This document shows positions 45,276 to 53,987 of a DNA stretch of 64,000 bases, piece by piece. A program made the position numbers and the translations under genes. Origin of the DNA: Roseburia sp. AF12-17LB (GTDB lineage Bacteria > Bacillota > Clostridia > Lachnospirales > Lachnospiraceae); contig NZ_QUHR01000012.1 in assembly GCF_003479605.1 (NCBI RefSeq), forward strand, positions 19,501-83,500, in the 5' to 3' direction. Position 1 is the first letter of the stretch. Each line of letters opens with the position of its first letter. The notes beneath the pieces were generated by a model. The model had not been told where the DNA came from, made no database searches, and saw only the letters and a program-made list of their open reading frames with translations.

Positions 45276-46388
45276 ATGCAATTACCATGTTCCGAAGAAC
45301 TGAATATTGAATATCTTGGTCGTCTTTTTGACAATACCAATGAGTGCTATAAGTTCTTTTGGTTTAAGGCAATTGTAGCAAAGGTCACCGAAGGAAAACA
45401 AGAGATATCCTATGAGGAACTCGTAGATGAAATGATAGCTGATGCTTGGTATATGGTCACAGAATATCATCTGAATCTTGGACCGAAGGATACTTTGGAA
45501 GCAGTAGTAAATCTAATTAAACAGAAATATCCAGAGCTAAAATCCTGTGAAAAAAAGACTGCAATTTTGAATCTGCTGAAAAATACTCAGGATCGAGATA
45601 TAAATAGCAAGAAGCGTACGCTTACTTACAATGTTCCATATCGTCTACAGTCGCCATTTATGCCGTCTATGAAGGGAAAAGAATGGGATGTTTCTGAAAG
45701 TAATTTGATTGCTAAGATTAACCAAGAGCAGCGGCTTATGTATTACTTCACTGCGCTGAATGGTTTATCTACATCAATTATTGTGAACGACGATTGGGCT
45801 AATTACATAATTAAAAATCAGGAAATCATCAGAGGTTGGCTGGAATACAATATGATTTTATACATCCAGAAGAGGAATCCAAGTGTTCCAGGAATAGCGG
45901 ACAAGCTATATCCACCTCAGGAGCGTAAGCTTGAAAAGGTTAAGAAATACTGGAAGCTTATTATTGGATTGGAACCTGTTCGTGAGATATACGGAAATGA
46001 GATTTTGACAGAAAAAGATATTTCTATCGATCACTTTGTTCCGTGGTCTTATGTGGCGCATGATGAGATGTGGAATTTAAATCCTACGACAAAGACTATC
46101 AATAGTTCAAAGAGCAATAATCTTCCAGATTGGGAGACTTACTTTGAACGATTAGCAAGGCAGGAATATCAATCTTACCAATTGATGTGGAAGTATGATC
46201 AGGTTCATAAGGAATTTGAAAAGTGTGCGAAGGAGCATATTAATAGCGATGATATTAAATATCGTGTATATCACCAAGGTTTGGAATATAACGAATTTGC
46301 AGGAGAACTGAAATCGGTTATTTTGCCAGTTTATCAATCCGCAAAAAACTGTGGATTTAGTAGCTGGCAGTATCAGATGGGGGAGTAA
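45276..46388 (+). CDS. HNH endonuclease-domain protein
   Basis: 370 residues. The HNH core is near residue 250: DISIDHFVPWSYVAHDEMWN followed by LNPTTKTINSSKSNNLP. The helical N-terminal 240 residues have no domain I can name. GGTGGAGAG precedes the ATG. The MazG-like gene starts on the next base after its stop, so the two are coupled. The third frame starts like a helicase gene, suggesting a DNA-targeting operon such as a phage-defence module. Confidence 0.8.
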   Translation: MQLPCSEELNIEYLGRLFDNTNECYKFFWFKAIVAKVTEGKQEISYEELVDEMIADAWYMVTEYHLNLGPKDTLEAVVNLIKQKYPELKSCEKKTAILNLLKNTQDRDINSKKRTLTYNVPYRLQSPFMPSMKGKEWDVSESNLIAKINQEQRLMYYFTALNGLSTSIIVNDDWANYIIKNQEIIRGWLEYNMILYIQKRNPSVPGIADKLYPPQERKLEKVKKYWKLIIGLEPVREIYGNEILTEKDISIDHFVPWSYVAHDEMWNLNPTTKTINSSKSNNLPDWETYFERLARQEYQSYQLMWKYDQVHKEFEKCAKEHINSDDIKYRVYHQGLEYNEFAGELKSVILPVYQSAKNCGFSSWQYQMGE

Positions 46389-46697
46389 ATGAAGGTCTAT
46401 AACAAATTAGTGCGAGATAAAATTCCAGAAATAATTGAAGCGGATGGGAAAACTTGTAAAACAAAAATTCTTTCTGATGAAGAATACATTGCTGCGCTCG
46501 AAACAAAGTTAAATGAAGAGGTTGCAGAGTATCAGGCAGATAAGAATCTAGAAGAGATGGCAGATGTGCTAGAAGCGCTTCAGGCTATTTGTGTAGCGAG
46601 AGGATATAGCTTGGATGAGCTTGAGGCTATGAGAGCAAAGAAGGCGGAAGAACGAGGCGGATTTTCTGACAAGATATTTTTAGAATATGTAGAGTAG
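46389..46697 (+). CDS. MazG-like nucleoside triphosphate pyrophosphohydrolase
   Basis: 102 residues. Starts KVYNKLVRDKIPEIIEADGK and carries the all-alpha MazG/HisE metal motif in NEEVAEYQADKNLEEMADVLEAL. Such proteins hydrolyse (d)NTPs to the monophosphate. It is not an histidine-biosynthesis HisE, since no his genes are near. It is directly coupled to the HNH gene and is the second gene of a cassette whose third gene is truncated. Confidence 0.85.
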   Translation: MKVYNKLVRDKIPEIIEADGKTCKTKILSDEEYIAALETKLNEEVAEYQADKNLEEMADVLEALQAICVARGYSLDELEAMRAKKAEERGGFSDKIFLEYVE

Positions 46698-46707
46698 AGG
46701 TGGAAGC

Positions 46708-47262
46708 ATGATAAACGAAATGCGACAAGGGTTTGAAACTGCATATATTGATGGCTCGGTTGTATCTAATGCAGCATATCGACCTCAGTTTGTATCGAAT
46801 AATCACAAAGAAGGAAAAAAGGTACTCTCATCCATAGAGGATGCTACAGGCTGTAAACTGACAGAGCTTAAGGAATTGTGCCAGAGAATTGTAGCCAATC
46901 GTAATAGACCAAAGCGTGAGCCTATTATTGATGGCTATGGTGGATTTCTTTTCTTTGGTAAGGAGGGAAAGCCAATGGTGGCACTTCATTGGAAGAAGTA
47001 CATTCAGCATGCTAGGGACAAGTATAATCACCAGCATGCTTTGCAGCTTCCACCGATTACGCCACATATATGTAGACATACCTTTTGCTCGAATATGGCA
47101 CGTCAGGGAATGAATCCAAAGACGCTTCAGTACATCATGGGACATTCGGATATAGCAGTGACCATGAATGTGTACACGCACTTAGGATTAGATGATGCCA
47201 GAGAGGAACTTGTCAGATTAAAAGAGGCCAGAAATGTAATGAAAATGAAAGGTGTAATGTAG
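46708..47262 (+). pseudogene. Chimera: helicase N-terminus fused to tyrosine recombinase C-terminus
   Basis: 184 codons. The first 45 or so (MRQGFETAYIDGSVVSNAAY, RPQFVSNNHKEGKKVLSSIE) match the start of PLD/DEAD-box helicases with a DUF3427 domain as I know them. From about residue 50 the frame aligns with the Tn916-type integrase at 55143: VANRNRPKREPIIDGYGGFL, TPHICRHTFCSNMARQGMNP, YIMGHSDIAVTMNVYTHLGL. The recombinase keeps HxxR, GH and Tyr but lacks its N-terminal domains and the first catalytic Arg. A deletion removed most of the helicase and half of the integrase. Confidence 0.75.
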
Positions 47263-47299
47263 ACTAGCATGACGCAGCTGTTTTCAACTTTGCTTTTTG

Positions 47300-47322
47300 T
47301 AACACAAAAATAACACTTTTGC
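47300..47322 (+). repeat. Integrase arm-type repeat, right end of B-C element
   Basis: AACACAAAAATAACAC then TTTTGC, matching 36421-36447 near the other end. Confidence 0.6.
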
Positions 47323-47445
47323 CCATAAAAATATGGGAAAAAGCATCAATTTTTATCAAAAAACAAATGTTAGTCTGCCAAATGCACCACCTCGCAAAAC
47401 CAGTATTTATAAGGTTTTGAGGGCTTTTAGGAGGATACATAAAAT

Positions 47446-47476
47446 ATGCTAAAAATCTTATTCATCTGCCACGGCA
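47446..47476 (+). repeat. Attachment-site copy C (5' end of tyrosine-phosphatase gene)
   Basis: ATG plus codons for MLKILFICHG, ending in TGCCACGGCA, preceded by TAGGAGG. The frame stops two codons later. Confidence 0.85.
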
Positions 47477-47537
47477 GTGTTTAATGGATGCTGTGAAAGC
47501 CTAGGCTTTAAAGGATTTTTTGATGATTGACGAATAA

Positions 47538-47561
47538 TTTACACCTTATTTATACCTTTGG
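47538..47561 (+). repeat. Integrase arm-type repeat, left end of C-D element
   Basis: TTTACACCTTATTTATACC then TTTGG, similar to 56389-56413. The rest of 47562-47931 is AT-rich and shows no gene; it probably includes the promoter of the ABC module. Confidence 0.6.
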
Positions 47562-47931
47562 AAGACCGGATCGGAATAATAGAGAAATAAAGAAATAGAT
47601 AAATATAACAGGAAGCAATTTTGTCATATTGGAAATAATTAAAATTTGCTGAACCGTGTTGATTTTATTGATTGAGTATAATAAAAGTAAGAACAGAAAC
47701 TTCCATGTTTGAAGCGGTTACCAGAATTGACAAAGAAATGCAAGTTAGCCAATCCGGTAGTCCAGTATATTTTTTCATTGTCACCCGACGTTTTTACAAA
47801 ACATATACTTATTCCGCTTGATGCGTCATTCTTGTTCTGAAAACAGGAACAGAATCCTTACAGCGACTGTAAGTGTTATTTATTGTGCTTCTGTGCTATC
47901 ATTTACCCAGAAATGGATAGGAGGCATTCAC

Positions 47932-48699
47932 ATGAAACCAATTTTGAATATTGAAAATCTTACCAAAGTCTATGGGACGTTGCCAAACCAGACGAGAGCA
48001 CTGAACGGAATCACTTTTCAGGTCATGCCGGGAGAGTTTCTCGGTATTATGGGAAGCAGTGGTTCCGGCAAATCCACGCTTCTCAACTGTATTGCAACTG
48101 TGATTCAGCCTACAGGTGGAAGCATTCAGGTGGAGGGAGATACTCTGCAATCCCTCAAGGAAAAGGCTCTTGCCGAGTACCGTGGCAAAAAAGTTGGTTA
48201 TCTATTCCAGAACTTTGAATTGCTGGACAACCTGACTGGCAGGGAAAATATCCTGCTCCCGACTTCCTTGCATGGGGTAGCCGAAACAGAAAGCAGCCAG
48301 CGGCTGAAGCAGTTGGCTGACTATCTGGAAATTTCTGATGTTCTGGATAAGTTTCCGTCCAAGATGTCCGGTGGCCAGCGTCAGCGTGTTGCGGCAGCAA
48401 GGGCTCTGATCTTACATCCCCAAATGATCCTTGCCGATGAACCGACGGGTGCGCTGGATTCTAAGAACGCAAGAAGTCTTATGGAGAAGCTGTCCGGCCT
48501 GAATCGTGACGAACAAGCTACGATCCTGATGGTAACCCATGATTCCAATGCCGCCAGCTTCTGTAAGCGCATCCTGTTCATCCAGGATGGCGTGATCTTT
48601 CATGAGCTTCGGCGTGGAGACGAAAGCCAGCAGGAGTTCTACGGGCGCATCCTGAAGGTGATGGCGCAACTGGGAGGGGGCAGCGCAAATGTTCTCTAA
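47932..48699 (+). CDS. ABC transporter ATP-binding protein (BceA-like)
   Basis: 255 residues. Walker A is GSSGSGKST, the signature is MSGGQRQRVAAARAL and Walker B is MILADEPTGALD. It is of the MacB/BceA class that pairs with a single large FtsX-type permease. The frame is open from 47818, but the ATG at 47932 follows AGGAGG. Together with the next three genes it forms a peptide-resistance and sensing module of the BceAB-RS kind, typically directed at bacitracin, lantibiotics or other cell-wall peptides. GC is higher than in the surrounding element DNA. Confidence 0.9.
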   Translation: MKPILNIENLTKVYGTLPNQTRALNGITFQVMPGEFLGIMGSSGSGKSTLLNCIATVIQPTGGSIQVEGDTLQSLKEKALAEYRGKKVGYLFQNFELLDNLTGRENILLPTSLHGVAETESSQRLKQLADYLEISDVLDKFPSKMSGGQRQRVAAARALILHPQMILADEPTGALDSKNARSLMEKLSGLNRDEQATILMVTHDSNAASFCKRILFIQDGVIFHELRRGDESQQEFYGRILKVMAQLGGGSANVL

Positions 48700-50761
48700 T
48701 CTCATTCTTCGGAACAGTCGCCGCAGCCGAAAGGAAAACGGTCTGTTTTTCAGCTCCCTGGTGATTTCTATTGTTGCATTTTACATGATTCTTTCCATCT
48801 CCACTCAAGATGTGATGCTCTTTTTGCAGAAAATGGAGAGTGACGCAGTTGACAAACTCCTGCTTCTGATTCCTGCGTTTTATGGGATGACCCTCGGTAT
48901 TCTGTTCTTTTTGATCTATTTTGCCTGCAAGTATCAGTTCGAGTGCAGACGGCATGAGTTTGGTGTTTATCTAATGTTGGGGATGCGTAGAAGTAAACTG
49001 TTTGGTATGCTTCTGGCGGAAGATTTCCTGACCAGTATTCTTGCCATGCTCATAGGATTACCTGTGGCTGTGGTGCTTTCAGAAATTGTCAGTCTTGTCA
49101 CCGCCAAGCTGGTAGGCATGGGGATCATCGGTCATCAGTTTTCTTTATCCTGGTTTGCGATTGAATGGACGCTGGCAGGATTTCTGGCAATTAAGCTGAC
49201 GGCACTTCTGATTTTGAGTGGACGAATCAGCCGCCAGGAGATCGGTACTTTGCTATCCCAGCCAACGAACCGCCCCAAAAAGCAAATGCCATCTGTTATC
49301 TATGGACTGGCTGCTATATGCGGAAGTGTGATGTTGGCAGTGGCTTACTACATGGCGATTCAGGGAATTGCATGGACAAAGGTAAGTATGATGGGACTGA
49401 CTTTGCTGTTGGGCATAGTTGGTACGATGCTGCTTTTCTATGGGATGCGTGCACTGATTGCTTTGATTGTTAAGAAAGGAAAAGGAAATAAGCAGCTTCA
49501 TGTATTTACCTTCCGGCAGATTCAGGAGAATGTCATTCATCAGTCAAACTCCATGGCCATCAGCTCCCTGCTGATTCTGGCGGCGCTGTGTTGTTTTGGT
49601 GCGGGCGTAGGAATTGCAGGAACGAATAACCTGTCTTCTGACCATGTAATCGACTATACTTTTGAAGATCATACTGCAGAAGATTCATCGCAGGTTCTTC
49701 CGAATATAAAGGCAGTCCTGAAAGAAAACAGTTTGGAAAATCAATTTTCAGAGCTTTTTGAAATGAGGGTTGGGCGTATTCGCACCACAGAAGATTATGA
49801 TAATGCCTACAGCATGGACGCTGTTATGGACTCTCTTCGGAGCCTGCCCCAGTCGGAAGACCGGGATGTCCTTCTGAACAATCTTGGTTATGCCACATAC
49901 CCATATTTGATTTGTTTATCGGACTATAATCGTTTGTTGGAATTGTCCGGCAATCCGGCTCTCCAATTAGGCGAAAAGGAGGCCGCTGTCTATATTGATA
50001 CAGAGTTTACTACGGTAAGCCGTACCGCAATGCTGAACCAAGTATTGGCCGGGCATCCCAAGGTGGAACTGGATGGTAGTCCGATTCATCTTACAGGAGA
50101 GGTTCAGTCTGTGAATTTGGTCACGGACCGTTCTATAACCTTGTCCTTTGCATTGATTCTTCCGGATGAAGCATTCCTATATTATAGTCAGGGAATGTAT
50201 GATACCCATGTCAATGCGGTGCTCAGTGAGCAAGCTCTGAATGGAAATAGCCTTATGACTGCATATTTGGATTTGAACGAGAAGCTGGACGAAACTGACA
50301 TTGAATATGAAAGCTATCTTCAGAATATGGGTCGTCAGCTTTTCTACACCATAGCATCCAGTTATATTACCCTCTATCTTGCGATTGTTTTCCTGGTAGT
50401 TGCCAACACCATCGTGGGTGTTCAGTTCCTGATGAGTCAGCAGAGAACCGGGCGCAGATACCAGACTCTGATCCGCCTGGGAGCTACTTACGAAACCCTT
50501 TGCCAGTCTGCTGGAAAGCAAATTACCTGGTTTATGGGACTTCCTGTATTGGTTGCGGCTGTCAGCAGTTTGTTTGGAGTCAGGGCGTTATTTACAGGGA
50601 TACTCTCGTCCCGAACCCGTGGGACAGTGGCTGAAATGATGTTTGTATCTGCTGCTATGATTTTGCTGCTTTGCGTGATAGAATATATTTATATGAGAGT
50701 GGTCAAGCGCTCCAGTGATCGGTATTTGCTGACACTGATGCAGCCACAGAGAGAAGAATAA
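48689..50761 (+). CDS. ABC transporter permease (BceB-like, FtsX family)
   Basis: 690 residues with about ten transmembrane helices: an N-terminal group with CRRHEFGVYLMLGMRRSKLF (FtsX signature), a middle group, an extracellular domain of about 200 residues (roughly 315-540), and two or three C-terminal helices. This is the BceB plan, where the large loop binds the peptide and signals to the kinase. It overlaps the ATPase gene by 11 nt with GGAGGGG upstream. Confidence 0.9.
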   Translation: MFSNLILRNSRRSRKENGLFFSSLVISIVAFYMILSISTQDVMLFLQKMESDAVDKLLLLIPAFYGMTLGILFFLIYFACKYQFECRRHEFGVYLMLGMRRSKLFGMLLAEDFLTSILAMLIGLPVAVVLSEIVSLVTAKLVGMGIIGHQFSLSWFAIEWTLAGFLAIKLTALLILSGRISRQEIGTLLSQPTNRPKKQMPSVIYGLAAICGSVMLAVAYYMAIQGIAWTKVSMMGLTLLLGIVGTMLLFYGMRALIALIVKKGKGNKQLHVFTFRQIQENVIHQSNSMAISSLLILAALCCFGAGVGIAGTNNLSSDHVIDYTFEDHTAEDSSQVLPNIKAVLKENSLENQFSELFEMRVGRIRTTEDYDNAYSMDAVMDSLRSLPQSEDRDVLLNNLGYATYPYLICLSDYNRLLELSGNPALQLGEKEAAVYIDTEFTTVSRTAMLNQVLAGHPKVELDGSPIHLTGEVQSVNLVTDRSITLSFALILPDEAFLYYSQGMYDTHVNAVLSEQALNGNSLMTAYLDLNEKLDETDIEYESYLQNMGRQLFYTIASSYITLYLAIVFLVVANTIVGVQFLMSQQRTGRRYQTLIRLGATYETLCQSAGKQITWFMGLPVLVAAVSSLFGVRALFTGILSSRTRGTVAEMMFVSAAMILLLCVIEYIYMRVVKRSSDRYLLTLMQPQREE

Positions 50762-50780
50762 TTTGGAAGGAGGTGCTGCC

Positions 50781-51458
50781 GTGAAAAGAATTGCTGTTGT
50801 GGAAGATGAAGTCTATATGCGGGAAGAACTCTGCAATATGCTTCAAAAGGACGGGTATCTTGCGGAGGCAATCACCGAGTTGGAAGATGCCGCTCGGCTC
50901 CTGGCAGCCCTCCGTCCTGACCTTGTGATCTTAGACCTGAATTTGCCGGAGATCAGTGGCTTTCAAATCTGCCAGGAACTAAAGAATAAAACCGCTATCC
51001 CCGTCCTGATACTGACTTCCAGAGATCAGGTAAAGGATGAACTGCAAGCGTTCCACTTGGGTGCTGATGAATATTTGACGAAGCCGTGCAGAAAAGATCG
51101 ACTTCTTGCCAGGGTATCCAATATTCTCAAAAGGTATGAAGGCCGTACCAATCTCATAGAGGGACCAGATTTCCTGTTAGACCAGCAGACCTACACGCTT
51201 TATATTCATAATACCTCTGTCGTGCTTCCAAAAAATCAGGGAAAACTGTTGGTTGCTCTTTTGTCCGGCGGCGATGCTCTGGTCACGACGGAGCAACTTT
51301 GCATAGCACTATGGGGAACCACGGAATACATAGACGAAAATGCCTTGCAGGTTAATCTGACCAGGCTGAAAAAGACGATGTCCGGTCTTGAGATGAAGCA
51401 GCGAATCGTTGCGGTTCGTGGGATGGGCTATCGTCTGGAAACGGGGGTGGCTCCATGA
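50781..51458 (+). CDS. OmpR-family response regulator (BceR-like)
   Basis: 225 residues starting at GTG after GAAGGAGG. The receiver has EDE near the N-terminus, phospho-acceptor Asp in LVILDLNLPE, ILTSRD and the conserved Lys in YLTKPC. A winged-helix domain follows (TEQLCIALWGTTEYIDENAL, RIVAVRGMGYRLE). It is the likely activator of the ABC genes upstream. The ORF start at 50763 is not needed. Confidence 0.92.
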   Translation: MKRIAVVEDEVYMREELCNMLQKDGYLAEAITELEDAARLLAALRPDLVILDLNLPEISGFQICQELKNKTAIPVLILTSRDQVKDELQAFHLGADEYLTKPCRKDRLLARVSNILKRYEGRTNLIEGPDFLLDQQTYTLYIHNTSVVLPKNQGKLLVALLSGGDALVTTEQLCIALWGTTEYIDENALQVNLTRLKKTMSGLEMKQRIVAVRGMGYRLETGVAP

Positions 51459-52480
51459 AGCGGCTTTGGCGCATGATAGAACGGTACTACCCCTGGCTGC
51501 TGTTGCTGTTGGGCGTGGATTGCTTTTGTGCTATCATTCTTTGGATTTCTGACATTCAGGCATTTCAAACCTTGAGTGGGTTAGTAGTTCTGACAAGCCT
51601 CCTTTTGTTTTCAGCAATTCTGTTTGTACTAAACAAGCGGGAGACCACCCGCCGAGAGCTGTTCCGGGATTTCCTCAGTGATCCTGCCATCTGCAACGAG
51701 GAACGGCTGCTCAGTGCCATCAGCCGGGAAGAAGGAGAATCTATCCGGCTTCTGGCATCAGTTTTACAGGAACACAAAACTGAGAGTAACAGTATGGCAG
51801 ATGCCCTACAGGACTATGAAGAATATGTGGAGGGCTGGGCACATGAAGCGAAAACGCCCCTATCGTTGTTGACCATGCTCCTGGATAATCGGAGCAACGA
51901 AATGTCTCCTCCCCTGCAAGCAAAACTGGATTATGTCCGCAGTCAGCTTCAGGAGGATGTCACTCAGATGTTATACTATGCCCGGTTAAAGAGCAGTACA
52001 AAGGATTATCAGTTTAAGGATATCAATTTGAATGACTGCTTGGGGGAAGTTCTGGAGGACTATGCCCCACTTCTGGAAGAAAAGCAGTTTGTAATTATCA
52101 ATAAACTGCAATCTGAAACAGTCTATACAGACCGTAGAGGGCTTCAGTTTATGTTGGGACAGATCGTGAGCAATGCCATAAAATATAGCAGCGATAGTCC
52201 CATGCTAACAATCTCTATGATACATTCGGAGATCGCAGATGTCCTTTCAGTTGAGGATAATGGCATCGGTGTAAAAAAATATGATCTGCCGTATATTTTT
52301 CAAAAGGGCTTTACCGGGGATTCTACTGACAGCAGAAAGAAAGCTACCGGTATAGGGCTTTACCTGGTTAAGAAGATGGCTGACGATCTAAACCTTCGTC
52401 TGGAAGCTGCTTCCCCGTGGGAAAAGGGCTTTAAGATAGTCATCTTCTTTCCAAAATTGAAATCCAACGGAGGAAAATAA
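51455..52480 (+). CDS. Sensor histidine kinase (BceS-like, intramembrane-sensing)
   Basis: 341 residues. Two transmembrane helices with almost no external loop (about 12-58), no sensor domain, H box VEGWAHEAKTPLSLL, N box QIVSNAIKYSSD, G1 VEDNGIGV and G2 GIGLYLVKKMADD. These are the features of BceS-type kinases, which sense flux through the permease rather than the drug itself. Overlaps the regulator gene by 4 nt. Confidence 0.92.
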   Translation: MKRLWRMIERYYPWLLLLLGVDCFCAIILWISDIQAFQTLSGLVVLTSLLLFSAILFVLNKRETTRRELFRDFLSDPAICNEERLLSAISREEGESIRLLASVLQEHKTESNSMADALQDYEEYVEGWAHEAKTPLSLLTMLLDNRSNEMSPPLQAKLDYVRSQLQEDVTQMLYYARLKSSTKDYQFKDINLNDCLGEVLEDYAPLLEEKQFVIINKLQSETVYTDRRGLQFMLGQIVSNAIKYSSDSPMLTISMIHSEIADVLSVEDNGIGVKKYDLPYIFQKGFTGDSTDSRKKATGIGLYLVKKMADDLNLRLEAASPWEKGFKIVIFFPKLKSNGGK

Positions 52481-52516
52481 TATAAGCAAAAAACGGGGCT
52501 GTAAAATAAGTCTCTG

Positions 52517-52564
52517 CTAAAGAAACGCTAGTTCCGACAAATGCTGGTTCTGGCGTTTCTTTAC
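52517..52564. terminator. Terminator at end of Bce-like operon
   Basis: AAAGAAACGC and GCGTTTCTTT arms with further imperfect pairing inside. It can work in both directions and may also be the end of the adjoining IS remnant. Confidence 0.7.
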
Positions 52565-52870
52565 ATTAATATATGTTTTTTGAAAATCGTCACTGTTTTA
52601 TGTAAAAAGGGTACACTTAATAAGCTTGGATAGATTTCTTCTGTACGTCCATATTTTTTATATCTTACATGTTGTTTTCGTTTGAAAAGAAATTTACGTC
52701 CATTAGGGCATATAGGATTTCCGTTCTCATCTCTTATATAGTTTACAGCACGATAAGGATTCGTGTGATGTTTTTTATCTGCCGTTTCTTTTTTGTACAT
52801 GGTAAATATCATTAAATTTTTCCATTAAAGGTACAAAGCATTCCATGCCTTGTCTTCCATAAAATCAATT
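52561..52870 (-). pseudogene. IS1182-family transposase fragment
   Basis: On the minus strand the frame to 52812 reads NPYRAVNYIRDENGNPICPN then GRKFLFKRKQHVRYKKYGRT and EEIY, a segment I know from IS1182-type transposases. The sequence before it (EDKAWNALY) is interrupted by a stop, and the catalytic domains are missing. Confidence 0.65.
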
Positions 52871-53275
52871 CTACGTTAAAAACATACCGTCTAGACAGCT
52901 ATTTTTTAAGCTATCATTTGAAAGACATATATAATATATAGGCTCAAATGGTGAAAGTGCCCATTTGGGCCTATTATTGTATGAATTCATACGTTACAAC
53001 CAGAGCAAGATCCACCCGTGTATTACAGTATTGTCATTTTGACAATATTGTATTACTTACGAGTGGCAGACTTGATGGGGATTACGTCCCCATACCCACG
53101 TGAAAATATAATTGCTGGCAATTACATTTTAGCAGATATGCAGGCATATCTGAATAAGCGTCATAGACAACAAAATAAGGAAATTTTGATAAGGCATTCA
53201 CCTGGAATAGGTGAGTGTTTTTTTGTTTTCAAATATTCAATTAATCAAAAAAATTAAAAAAATTTCATTAGGGGG
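52871..53275. other. Stretch with two hairpins, no clear gene
   Basis: AGGCTCAAATGG/CCCATTTGGGCCT hairpin at 52940-52972 and CATTCACCT-ggaat-AGGTGAGTG plus T run at 53194-53226. The frame between them (53018-53257) includes RVADLMGITSPYPRENIIAG and YILADMQAYLNKRHRQ, which looks protein-like but has no good start. It may be a remnant. Confidence 0.4.
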
Positions 53276-53402
53276 CTGTAAAAATGCCTCTCAGCGTTTC
53301 GTTTTATGTAAGGGTATTTTGGACAGGAAAAATTTAAAAAATTTTTATCAAGAACCTGTATTTATGCCCTTCATCTTTTGAATATGTGTAAGGACATTTT
53401 TG
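53276..53402. repeat. Two 45-nt imperfect direct repeats upstream of repA
   Basis: Copies at 53276-53320 and 53356-53400 share CTGTA, ATGCC, TC, TTT, ATGT, AAGG and ATTTT in register. Each contains inward-facing ATGCCCTT/AAGGRYAT arms. Their position before a RepA gene suggests initiator binding sites (iterons/origin) or a copy-control RNA. Confidence 0.55.
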
Positions 53403-53459
53403 AGCCGGTATAAAAATGATTTTTACAACAATTAGAAACAGAAACGAGGCGAGAAAAGA

Positions 53460-53987
53460 ATGAAATATGAATACATGAAGGAGTCAGAGCAGATGCTTCA
53501 GTACTTCCAGTTTCCGAAGTTTTTGCTCAAACTGCGCATTTCCCAAACTGCAAAATTTCTTTATATGATTTTGTATGACCGGGCACGGATATCGAGAAAG
53601 AATAGCTGGATAGACAAGTATGGAAATGTTTATCTGATTTTTCCGATAGAGGAATTGTCTGCTCAAATCGGCAAATGTAAATCTTCTGTAAAAACAGCAT
53701 TGAAGGAATTAGATGATGTGGGACTATTGGTTCGCAGATCTGGTGGTTTTTCAAAACCCAATCATTTATATGTAAAAATTCTATCTGATGAGATTGGTTT
53801 ACAGCTGGTTGAGAATAAGGCGGTTGAAAAGATGGTTGCAACAGAGTCGGAAAAGCAACCTTCATCTGGTCGTAAAAATGGCTGTGCAGGAGTCGGAAAT
53901 GTGGCACCTAGTAAAGTAACTGAGAAATATAAAAGAAATAAATATCATGAAGTAAATTATTGCTATGGGGAAGGAGAGAGTTTGTGA
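53460..53987 (+). CDS. repA: Replication initiator protein A, N-terminal domain type (RepA_N)
   Basis: 175 residues. YFQFPKFLLK, AKFLYMILYDRARISRKNSW, then DKYGNVYLIFPIEELSAQIG and SVKTALKELDDVGLLVR are the winged-helix core of RepA_N initiators found on Firmicute plasmids and integrative elements. It would let the excised circle replicate, and direct repeats lie upstream. The tail is short and basic. Its stop overlaps the next ATG (TGATG). Confidence 0.82.
   Translation: MKYEYMKESEQMLQYFQFPKFLLKLRISQTAKFLYMILYDRARISRKNSWIDKYGNVYLIFPIEELSAQIGKCKSSVKTALKELDDVGLLVRRSGGFSKPNHLYVKILSDEIGLQLVENKAVEKMVATESEKQPSSGRKNGCAGVGNVAPSKVTEKYKRNKYHEVNYCYGEGESL

Larger units (their letters stand above)
36325..47445. 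mobile_element. Integrative element between att copies B and C, integrase truncated
   Basis: About 11 kb between direct repeats of the phosphatase-gene start. The same arm-type sequence, AACACAAAAATAACAC followed by (T/C)(T)TTGC, occurs just inside both ends (36422 and 47301), in the same orientation. The C-terminal half of a tyrosine recombinase lies next to the right end. IS66 and recombinase fragments and a deletion through the integrase show decay. Confidence 0.75.

Noticed and set aside
53018..53257. 79-codon frame as an intact gene
   Set aside because: Part of it looks protein-like, but there is no ribosome binding site and a terminator hairpin lies inside its 3' end; mentioned only as a possible remnant.
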